From assembly GCA_027322565.1 (NCBI GenBank), contig DAHVRG010000180.1:1-8441 (forward strand): DNA of 8,441 bases, given 5' to 3'. The position numbers and the translations under genes were made by a program. The notes under the pieces are model-generated. The model worked only from the letters and a program-made list of their open reading frames with translations, was not told where the DNA came from and searched no databases. Source of the stretch: Georgenia sp. GTDB taxonomy: Bacteria > Actinomycetota > Actinomycetes > Actinomycetales > Actinomycetaceae. Positions 1-7,000 of the stretch are shown one piece after another. Numbering within the stretch: position 1 is the first letter of the stretch; the number at the start of each line of letters is the position of its first letter.

Positions 1-1018
1 CCACCGGGACTGCCGGCGACTCGCGCTGATCGGCAATGTTGGGCTTGTAGGTCACCCCCAACAGCAGCACCTTGGCCCCCTTCATCGCCTTACCGTCCTC
101 GTTCAGGATGTCCTGGGCCCGCTTGACCACATAGGCCGGCATCGTGGCGTTGATCTCCTGGGCCAGCTCCACGAACCGGAACGGATACCCCAGACGTGAG
201 CGCACGTTGTAGGACAGGTAGTTCGGGTCGATCGGGATGCAGTGCCCACCCACGCCCGGGCCGGGGTAGAACGCCTGGAACCCGAACGGCTTGGTCTTGG
301 CCGCATCGATCACATCCCACAGGTCAATCCCCAACTCGTGGCAGAACCGGGCCATCTCATTGACCAGCGCGATATTGATGTGCCGGTAGGTGTTCTCCAG
401 CAGCTTGGCCATCTCCGCCTCACGCGGACCCTTGGTCCGCACGACGGTGTCCACGACCTTGCTGTAGAACGCGGCGGCAGCCTCAGTGGACTCCGGCGTC
501 ACACCGCCGACCACCTTGGGGGTGTTCTTGGCACCGAACGTCTCGTTGCCCGGATCGATGCGCTCGGGGGAGAAGGCCAGATGGAAGTCGCGCCCGGCTT
601 TCAGTCCGCCCGCCTCGAGGATCGGCTGGACGATCTCCTCGGTCGTGCCCGGGTAGGTCGTGGACTCCAGGACGACGAGCTGGCCGTCGCGCAGGTACCG
701 GGAGATGTCGGTGACCGCGGCACGCACCGCCCCGAGGTCGGGGCCGCCGTCCTCCGCCAGCGGCGTGGGCACGCAGATGACGACGGTCTGGGCCTCACCG
801 AGCACCGACGGGTCGCTCGTGGCCTTGAAGCCGCGCTCGACGAGCCCGGCGACCTGGGCGTCGGACAGGTCGTCGATGTGCGAGACGCCCTGGTTCAGCC
901 CGTCGACCATGCGCTGGCTCACGTCGTAGCCGCGCACCGACATCCCGGCGTGCACGGCCTCGTACACCAGCGGCAGGCCCACGTAGCCCAACCCGACCAC
1001 GGCAAGGTCCACGGTCAT
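1..1018 (-). CDS. Nucleotide-sugar 6-dehydrogenase (UDP-GlcNAc/UDP-glucose dehydrogenase family), C-terminus cut by window edge
   Basis: This enzyme is expected to oxidise C6 of a UDP-sugar to the uronic acid with two NAD+, in the cytoplasm, supplying a precursor for surface polysaccharide. Seen in the 339 visible residues: an N-terminal Rossmann motif GLGYVG (residues 9-14), CVPTP (82-86), ESTTYPGTT (118-126), the central helix with Lys205 in AKLLENTYRH, the catalytic cysteine motif GGHCIPIDP with Cys260, and GVTYKP (321-326) opening the C-terminal UDP-binding domain. The family is usually about 420-440 residues, so roughly 80-100 residues lie outside the window. The ATG at 1018 is preceded by GGGAG (1025-1029) with 6 bases between. 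The motif set resembles the WbpA/WecC-type UDP-HexNAc dehydrogenases more than classical Ugd, but substrate cannot be fixed from sequence alone. Codon use changes near residue 140: third-position A/T is rare before and clearly commoner after. The nearest upstream gene is an unrelated ABC importer operon, so a separate promoter is likely. Confidence 0.93.
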   Translation of the reverse strand, partial: MTVDLAVVGLGYVGLPLVYEAVHAGMSVRGYDVSQRMVDGLNQGVSHIDDLSDAQVAGLVERGFKATSDPSVLGEAQTVVICVPTPLAEDGGPDLGAVRAAVTDISRYLRDGQLVVLESTTYPGTTEEIVQPILEAGGLKAGRDFHLAFSPERIDPGNETFGAKNTPKVVGGVTPESTEAAAAFYSKVVDTVVRTKGPREAEMAKLLENTYRHINIALVNEMARFCHELGIDLWDVIDAAKTKPFGFQAFYPGPGVGGHCIPIDPNYLSYNVRSRLGYPFRFVELAQEINATMPAYVVKRAQDILNEDGKAMKGAKVLLLGVTYKPNIADQRESPAVPV

Positions 1019-1073
1019 GTACAACTCCCAGTCGTCTCGTGCGTCGTCCGGAGCGAACCCGCCGCCCGCACCG

Positions 1074-1099
1074 CGGCACAGCGGGTGACCGCTGTGCCG
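1074..1099. repeat. Perfect inverted repeat, 11-bp arms with 4-base loop
   Basis: The arms CGGCACAGCGG (1074-1084) and CCGCTGTGCCG (1089-1099) are exact reverse complements around the loop GTGA. The structure starts 55 bases upstream of the dehydrogenase ATG and about 85 bases downstream of the ATPase stop. No T-run follows on either strand, so it is not a classical intrinsic terminator. It could be a U-less actinobacterial terminator, a stabilising or regulatory hairpin in the dehydrogenase 5' leader, or a palindromic operator. The sequence does not decide between these. Confidence 0.7.
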
Positions 1100-1111
1100 A
1101 TCTGCGCAAGC

Positions 1112-1117
1112 ATCGTA
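1112..1117 (-). promoter_or_regulatory. Candidate -10 box for the dehydrogenase gene
   Basis: On the minus strand this reads TACGAT, a fair match to the actinobacterial TANNNT -10. It lies in the only non-coding gap upstream of the dehydrogenase, about 93 bases from its ATG. The best -35 nearby is TGGAGC (1139-1134, 16-base spacer), which matches TTGACA at only three positions. If it is used, the transcript leader would carry the perfect hairpin at 1074-1099. This is a weak call resting on one hexamer and its position. Confidence 0.3.
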
Positions 1118-1136
1118 CACATGGGACGTCGGCGCT

Positions 1137-1170
1137 CCACCAGGGGGTGCCGCCCCGGGCGCCGTGGTGG
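1137..1170 (-). terminator. Terminator-like hairpin after the ABC importer operon
   Basis: Reading on the minus strand, CCACCA (1170-1165) can pair with TGGTGG (1142-1137). Inside it, GGCGCC can pair with GGCACC with one mismatch, around the loop CGGGGC. The structure begins 13 bases past the TGA of the ATPase gene, where an operon terminator is expected. There is no following T-tract and the two stem blocks are separated by unpaired bases, so strength is uncertain. On the opposite strand the internal mismatch becomes a G-U pair. Confidence 0.35.
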
Positions 1171-1183
1171 TCGTCACGTCGGG

Positions 1184-1951
1184 TCAGCGGACGATCGCCC
1201 CGGCGACCTGCTCCCGCAGCTCGCGGAACTCCGCACTGCTGCGCAGTTCCTCCCCGCCCAGCCAGCGGCCGTGGTGCCGGGAGATCTCGACGGGGAGGTC
1301 GAGCACGACCCGGCCGGGGCGGGGCGACATGACGAGCACCCGGTCGCCGAGGACGATCGCCTCGTCGACGCTGTGGGTGATGAAGAAGATCGTCTTGCGT
1401 CCCTCGCGCGCGATCGCCAGGAGGTCGTCCTGGAGCTGCTCGCGGGTCAGGGCGTCGAGCGCACCGAACGGTTCGTCCATGAGGATGACGTCCGGGTCGC
1501 TGGTGAGGACCCGGGCGATCTGGGCGCGCTGCTGCATGCCTCCGGACAGCTCGTAGGGGCGGTGGTCGCTGAAGCCCGCCAGCCCGACCCGCTCGAGCTG
1601 CTCGACGCTGCGCGCCGCCCGTTCCCGTGCCGGCACGCCCTGGAACCTCAGTCCCAGCTCGACGTTCTTCCGCACGCTGAGCCACGGGTAGAGGTTGGGG
1701 TGCTGGAACACCACGCCCCGGCCGGGCGACGGCGCCGTGATCGGCTCGCCGTCGACGCTCGCGGTGCCCCCGGTCGGCCGCAGGAACCCCGCAAGCACCT
1801 TGAGCAACGTCGTCTTGCCGCAGCCCGACGGTCCGACGACACAGACGAACTGACCGTCCGGGATGGTGACCGAGGTGTCCGCGACCGCGTGGACCACGTC
1901 GCCACGCTCCCCCACGTACCGGTGCGAGACGCGGTCGAGGGTGAGCGTCAC
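1184..1951 (-). CDS. tauB: ABC transporter ATP-binding protein, taurine/nitrate/sulfonate importer family (TauB-like)
   Basis: Cytoplasmic ATPase that powers import by the neighbouring permease and lipoprotein. All nucleotide-binding motifs are present in this 255-residue protein: Walker A GPSGCGKT (40-47), Q-loop Gln83 in VFQHPNLYPW, signature LSGGMQ (135-140), Walker B VILMDEP (155-161), D-loop ALDAL (164-168) and H-loop His193. The DEPFGALDALTREQ stretch and the SPRPGRVV segment after the H-loop are typical of TauB/SsuB/NrtD-type ATPases, and the length fits. The GTG start at 1951 is chosen because it begins directly before the ABC domain, sits 4 bases after AAGGTGG (1962-1956), and overlaps the TGA of the binding-protein gene by 4 bases (GTGA), a translational-coupling arrangement. 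In-frame codons continue upstream into the binding-protein gene, but that extension has no ABC-like sequence. Substrate is inferred from the partner proteins. Confidence 0.93.
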   Translation of the reverse strand: MTLTLDRVSHRYVGERGDVVHAVADTSVTIPDGQFVCVVGPSGCGKTTLLKVLAGFLRPTGGTASVDGEPITAPSPGRGVVFQHPNLYPWLSVRKNVELGLRFQGVPARERAARSVEQLERVGLAGFSDHRPYELSGGMQQRAQIARVLTSDPDVILMDEPFGALDALTREQLQDDLLAIAREGRKTIFFITHSVDEAIVLGDRVLVMSPRPGRVVLDLPVEISRHHGRWLGGEELRSSAEFRELREQVAGAIVR

Positions 1952-3033
1952 GGCGCCACCTTGTCGATGGCGGCGCCGTACACCGCCTGCTCGTATACCT
2001 CGGCGGGTGCCAGGGCCTCGATCTCCCGCTGGGCGAGGAGGAACTCGGCGGTGAGGAGGAGGTCCTCGGGGAGCTTTCCTCCGAAGTAGTCGGCCCCGGC
2101 CTGCTCGACCGCGCGGAGGTAGACGTACCCCTCCATCTGCTCGGCCGCCTCGGCCGGGTCGATCCCGAGCTGGGCGCCGATCGCCTCGGCCGCCCGTTCG
2201 GGCTCCTCGTGGATCACCCGCACCGCCTCGTCCTGGAGCGCGGTCCACACGGTCATGAACTGGGGCTGTGCCTCGATGAAGGTGGTCGTCGCCGCCGCCA
2301 TGTCGTAGGTCGGTGTGCCCGCGGCGGCGGTGTCCTCGCTGGACAGCACGATCGTCCCGTCCTCGAGGAGCACCTCGAGCGTCGGGTTCCACACCCACGC
2401 GGCATCGATCTCACCGCGCTCCCAGGCACCGAGCATGGCGTCCGGCGAGAGGTTGATGAGGGTGAGGTCCGAGTCGGGGTCCAGACCGGCGTCGGCGAAG
2501 GCGTTGAGCAGGGAGAAATGGGCGGTCGAGCCGAAGGGGACGGCGACGGTCGCGCCGGCGAGGTCCGCGACGCTCTGCGCACCATTGCGGGTGACGAGGG
2601 ACTCCGCGTCGCCGATGACGTCGTGGATCCACACCACCTGGGCCGCGATGTCCAGCGGCGGGGAGATGAGCTTGGTCGCCGGGCTCGACCCCACGAGACC
2701 GATGTCGATGGTCCCGGAGCCGAAGGCCTGGACCACTTCGCCGCCGGAGGCGAACTGGCTCCACTCGATCGTCGCGTTGGGCAGGCACGCCTCGAGCCAA
2801 CCCTCGTCGCGCACGACGAGGTCACCGTTGGGGATGGGCTGGAAGGCGACGTTCACCTCGGCGATCACGGTCTCGTCGACGTCGACGGGGCAGGCTCCCG
2901 CCCGCTCGGTCGTGTCGCGCTCCTCGGCCTCGCGGGCCGCCTCCTGCGCCGTCGTGCATGCGGACAGGGTGAGGAGCGCGACCGCGCCGAGTGCCGCCAG
3001 CCTCCCGGAGGTTCGCGTCCGCAGTGAGGTCAT
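1948..3033 (-). CDS. tauA: ABC transporter substrate-binding lipoprotein, taurine-type (TauA-like)
   Basis: Extracytoplasmic solute-binding protein of the importer, 361 residues. It has a lipoprotein signal: basic start, hydrophobic stretch LAALGAVALLTL (12-23) and lipobox LSAC with Cys26 as the predicted lipid-modified residue. The fold segments match the TauA/SsuA/NrtA type (type 2 periplasmic-binding fold): GLVGSSPATK (112-121), VPFGSTAHFSLL (165-176) and NLSPDAMLGAWERGEID (194-210) followed by AAWVW. From memory these parallel E. coli TauA segments such as STTHYSLL and AAWQRGDIDGAYVW. That supports taurine or a related sulfonate as ligand, but this is family inference. The ATG at 3033 lies 3 bases past the permease stop. 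GGAAAGG (3051-3045) is about 11 bases upstream, a rather long spacing. Cys48 and Cys83 are the only other cysteines in the N-terminal half and might form a disulfide. The stop overlaps the ATPase start by 4 bases. Confidence 0.92.
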   Translation of the reverse strand: MTSLRTRTSGRLAALGAVALLTLSACTTAQEAAREAEERDTTERAGACPVDVDETVIAEVNVAFQPIPNGDLVVRDEGWLEACLPNATIEWSQFASGGEVVQAFGSGTIDIGLVGSSPATKLISPPLDIAAQVVWIHDVIGDAESLVTRNGAQSVADLAGATVAVPFGSTAHFSLLNAFADAGLDPDSDLTLINLSPDAMLGAWERGEIDAAWVWNPTLEVLLEDGTIVLSSEDTAAAGTPTYDMAAATTTFIEAQPQFMTVWTALQDEAVRVIHEEPERAAEAIGAQLGIDPAEAAEQMEGYVYLRAVEQAGADYFGGKLPEDLLLTAEFLLAQREIEALAPAEVYEQAVYGAAIDKVAP

Positions 3034-3036
3034 CGG

Positions 3037-4008
3037 TCATGCCGCCTTTCCGTACCAGGGGACCAGGAGTCGGGTGACGGATCGCAGCGCGGTGTCGAGG
3101 ACGACGGCGCACAGCCCGATGACGACGATGCAGGCGATGGTCAGCGCCGTCTGCAGCTGGGTACCGGCGATGTAGGCGAGCCCGCCTATCCCCGGGATGC
3201 CGTTGTTGAGCTCGGCGGCCACGACCGTCGTCCACGCGAAGCCGACGGCGATCCGGATCCCGGAGAGGATCTCCGGCAGGGTCGAGGGCAGCATGACCTG
3301 GGTGGCGACCTGCCACCGGTTGGCCCCCATCGACTCGGCCGCGTGGATCCGGTCCGCCTGGATCCCGCGCATGCCGTTGATCGTCGCGATAGCGATCGGG
3401 GGGAAGGCGGCGAGGAAGAGCAGCCAGTACTTGGACAGGTCACCGATCCCGAACCAGACGATGAGCAGGCCGATGTACCCCAGAGGTGGCAGGGCCCGCA
3501 GGAAGTTGAGGTAGGGCTCCGTCACCGCGTTGAACCAGCGGCTCGCGCCCATGAGGAAACCCACGAGCGGCCCGAGGACGACGGCCGCACCCACTCCCAC
3601 ACCGATGCGGCGGAAGGACGCGAGCAGGTGCTCCCACATGAAGTATCCCTGCTCGCCGCACAGCACGCGGGAGCTGCCCTCCCCCGCCGGGTAGCACGAG
3701 TTCGCCCGGACGGCGGCCTCCCACACCGCGCCGGGGCCCGGGAGGTAGAGCGGGCGGACCACTCCGGCGGCAGTCACGGCCCACCACGCGAGGAGCACGA
3801 CGACGAGGGTCCCCAGCTGGAGGGTGAACCGCCGACGCGTCCTTCTGCGCACCGACCGGCGATGCCGCTCGACGACCTCGCCGGAGCGGGCCTCCTCGGC
3901 GTGCTCGGGACGGTGCTCCTGACTCTCCGCCCGTCGCTCGCCTGTGACGTCGATCGCTCGATCCTTCCGTGTCCGAAGCGTTCTCTCGCCGGTCCGGGTC
4001 GGAATCAT
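3037..4008 (-). CDS. tauC: ABC transporter permease, taurine/sulfonate importer family (TauC-like), with extended N-terminus
   Basis: Integral membrane subunit of the importer (BPD-transport inner-membrane component), 323 residues from the chosen start. Visible features: first membrane segment about residues 63-83 (LQLGTLVVVLLAWWAV), the PLYLPGPGAVW segment typical of the family, VWFGIGDLSK (184-193), and the EAA-type coupling motif AAESMGANRWQVATQVMLP (223-241) that docks with the ATPase. It ends in VPWYGKAA. TauC/SsuC proteins are usually about 250-280 residues. The excess is a charged N-terminal tail of about 62 residues with 18 arginines, and an external loop after the first membrane segment with Cys105 and Cys117. 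The ATG at 4008 is chosen as the first plausible start; an in-frame ATG at 4131 would run under the divergent glycosyltransferase start. The ribosome-binding site for 4008 is weak, so the true start may be further downstream. It is the first gene of the operon; the lipoprotein starts 3 bases after its stop. Confidence 0.9.
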   Translation of the reverse strand: MIPTRTGERTLRTRKDRAIDVTGERRAESQEHRPEHAEEARSGEVVERHRRSVRRRTRRRFTLQLGTLVVVLLAWWAVTAAGVVRPLYLPGPGAVWEAAVRANSCYPAGEGSSRVLCGEQGYFMWEHLLASFRRIGVGVGAAVVLGPLVGFLMGASRWFNAVTEPYLNFLRALPPLGYIGLLIVWFGIGDLSKYWLLFLAAFPPIAIATINGMRGIQADRIHAAESMGANRWQVATQVMLPSTLPEILSGIRIAVGFAWTTVVAAELNNGIPGIGGLAYIAGTQLQTALTIACIVVIGLCAVVLDTALRSVTRLLVPWYGKAA

Positions 4009-4097
4009 AGCCGCTGCGCCGTTCGGCCAGTACGTCGTGCGGACGCCGCCCGGTACAGTCGACCCGATCGTCCCCGTCTGCCCCCGGAGGTCCCCAC
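4009..4097. promoter_or_regulatory. Divergent intergenic region between importer operon and glycosyltransferase genes
   Basis: These 89 bases separate genes transcribed in opposite directions and must hold at least one promoter unless transcripts enter from further away. On the plus strand TACAGT (4054-4059) fits TANNNT and could be a -10 box about 40 bases before the GTG. On the minus strand TACTGG (4033-4028) is a poorer candidate. Neither has a convincing -35. No clear operator palindrome beyond the 6-base GTCGAC was seen. Confidence 0.4.
4086..4090 (+). promoter_or_regulatory. Ribosome-binding site that fixes the GTG start of the large glycosyltransferase
   Basis: GGAGG, a full Shine-Dalgarno core, is followed by 7 bases and then GTG at 4098. 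It is the strongest ribosome-binding site in the window and supports this GTG rather than a later in-frame start. Confidence 0.8.
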
Positions 4098-7000
4098 GTG
4101 CGGCTGAAGAGCCTGGTCCGCCGAATCCCACCGATCGCCCGGCGTGATGCCCAGCTGGTGGAGCTCAAGCGGCAGAACCGGGCACTCCAGCGGGAGGTCA
4201 CCCGGCTCGGCGGCCAGCTGCCGCGTACCGGCAACCCGGCACCGGACGAGACCGAGTACGGGCAGCTCGCGGACCAGGCCGCCCTCGTCCGCAGCAGCGG
4301 CCTGTTCGACGACGCCTGGTACCGCGAGCAGGTGCCGGACGCCGCCGCCCCGCTCACCCACTACCTCACCGAGGGCCACCGCGAGGGACGGTCCCCCCAC
4401 CCCTGCTTCGACACCGACTGGTACGTCGACCAGCCGCGGACCCCGGACACGCTCCGCGGACCCGCCCTCGTCCACTACCTCCGGGTCGGCGCCGCGGCTC
4501 GGGTCTCGCCCCACCCAGGATTCCGCGCCGACCACCACGCCAAGGCGCACCCGGAGAGCCTGCGCCACCCGGGCGGTCCCCTCGGGCACTTCCTCGCCGG
4601 GCACGAGGCCCCGCCCCCCGCCGTCCACAACCTGGCCGAGCTCACCGACCCGGCCACGTTCCTCGATGCGGCCCGGGAGACGTCCCGCAGCATCCTCGCC
4701 ACACGCGGGTACGAGCACCTGCCCCGCGAACGCCCCGACCACGACGTCGAGGCCGAGCGCGCCCTCAAGGCCGAGCTGCGGGCACAGCCGCTGGAGGAGC
4801 GGCCGCTCGTGAGCGTCGTCCTGCCGACCAAGGACCGTGCCGCCGTGGTCGCCGAGGCGATCCGGTCGGTGGTCGACCAGACCTACCCGCAGTGGGAACT
4901 CATCGTCGTCGACGACGGGAGCCGGGACGAGACGCCGCAGGTCCTCGAGCAGCTCGGTGAGGACTCCCGGATCCGGGTCGTCACCCACGAGACGAACCGC
5001 GGGGTGGCCGCCGCGCGCAACTCCGGCCTCGCGGTGGCGACCGGGGAGTACGTCGCCTACCTGGACTCCGACAACACCTGGGAGCCGGACTTCCTCGAGC
5101 TCATGGTGCGCTTCGTCCGCCGCGGCGGGCACCGGGCCGCCTACGCGATGTCCGCACTGGAGGAGCAGGGCGGCCGCGGGAGGCGCCGCTACCGCGGGAT
5201 GCCCTACTCGCGGGAGGCGCTGCTCGAGCGGAACTACATCGACTGCATCGTCGTCCTCCACGAGCGCGCGCTGCTCGACACCGTCGGCGGGTTCGACGAG
5301 ACGCTGCGCCGGAACGTCGACTGGGACTACCTCATCCGGCTCGCCGACGTCACCGACTTCGCATTCGCCCCGTTCGTCGCCACCCGCTACGACCTGTGGG
5401 AGACCGGGACGGACCGGATCACCACCGACGAGCTGGCCAGCTACCGCTACCTCATCCGGCCGCGCAGCCTCGTCGACTGGGAGGCCGCCCGCGGCACCAC
5501 CCGCGAGGAGGGCCTGACCTCCGTCGTCGTCGTCGCCAACTCCGACGCCGCCACCGTCGTCGGCACGGTCCGCCGGCTGCTGCGCACCGCGACGGGCGAG
5601 GTGGAGGTGCTCGTCGTCGACAGTCGGCTCGACGCGGCCGAGGCGACCCGGCTCCAGCTCATGCTGTGGTCCGAGCCGCGTGCCCGGGTGCTGCGGCTGA
5701 GCCAGGAGCTGCCCATGGAGGTGGCCCGGAACGTCGGTGCCTGCGCCACCCGGGGCGACGTCCTCGTCTTCCTCCCCGACGCGCTGTCCCCCGAGCCCGG
5801 CTGGGACGCCCCGCTCGTCACGGCGCTGGCGGAGTACAGCACGGTGCAGCCGCTCGTGCTCCGGCGTGAGGGCACGGTGTGGTCGGCCGGTGTCATGCGC
5901 GGCCGCGACGGTTTCGCGGTGCCACTCTTCGCCGGCCTGCCGGGTGACGCCCCCGAGCTCCGTACCTCCCGCGCCGTCCCCGGGGTGACCCCGCTGGCGA
6001 TGGCCGTCCGCGCCGTCGACCACCTTGCGGTCGAGGGCTTCGACCCGCTGTTCGTCCAGGACCACGTGGGCCCCGAGCTGTCGGTGCGTCTCACCGAGCA
6101 CACCGGACGGCCGAGCGGCGTCGTCGGCGCGAGTGCTGTCGCGCTCATGACCGACGAGCTCCCGACCACGCGCGGGTCGAAGTGGGTCTCGACCGCCGAC
6201 AACGAGCACCGGCTGGCCCAGCTCTGGACGGCCGCACCGGAGCCCGACCTCGCGGGTTTCCGGCTCACCGGCTTCACCCGGGACGGTGAGGAGGGGCTGC
6301 GCGGGCTGCTCGTCCACGAGCGCCCGGAGCGGCCGCTGCGCTGGGCGATCAAGATCGGGGCGCCGGACGCCCCCCGCCGTGGCCGCTGGGGCGACTGGCA
6401 CTTCGCCGTGGCACTCCGGGACTCCCTCGAACGCCTCGGCCACGAGGTCACCATCGACTGCCGGGACGCGTGGTACCGCGACACCGCCCACCTCGACGAC
6501 GTCACCCTCGTCCTGCGCGGCCGCGGCCCGTACCGGGTGAACCCCGCCCACGTCAACGTCATCTGGGTGATCAGCCACCCGGACGAGGTCACCGTCTCCG
6601 AGCTGCGCGAGTACGACGCCGTCTTCGGGGCCTCCCCGCGCTGGTGCGAGCGGGTGAGCCGCCGTCTCGACGAGCCGGCCACCCCGCTCCTCCAGTGCAC
6701 GGACCACCGCCGCTTCCGGCCGGGCCCGCCGGACCCGGAGCGGGTGCACGAGGTCCTCGCCGTCGCCAACGCCCGCGGGGTGCGGCCGGCCGTCGCCGCC
6801 GCCCTCGACGGCGGGATCGTCCCTGCCGTCTACGGGTACCGCTGGAAGGGGCTGCTCCCACCGGGTGCGTGGAAGGGGGAGAACATCCCCAACGACGAGC
6901 TGCCCGCCGTCTACCGCGCGGCCGGCGTGGTCCTCAACGACCACTGGGAGGACATGCGCCGCGACGGCCTGCTGTCCAACCGGCTCTTCGACCTCGCCGC

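Noticed and set aside
1074..1099. Classical intrinsic terminator or riboswitch
   Set aside because: The hairpin has no T-run on either strand, and there is no conserved aptamer-like arrangement around it, so it is reported only as an inverted repeat.
242..2089. Long plus-strand open frame across the dehydrogenase, gap and ATPase regions
   Set aside because: It runs antisense to two genes with unmistakable motifs and through the intergenic gap. The translated product shows no family signature.
3038..3040. ATG overlapping the permease stop (ATGA) as a possible binding-protein start
   Set aside because: It is in a different frame from the lipoprotein and its product has no signal peptide or binding-protein motif. 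The ATG at 3033 gives a clean lipoprotein signal.
3037..4131. Longer permease reading frame starting with ATG at 4131
   Set aside because: The extra 41 residues cross the divergent intergenic region and overlap the start of the opposite-strand glycosyltransferase. They have no family similarity, so the ATG at 4008 is preferred.
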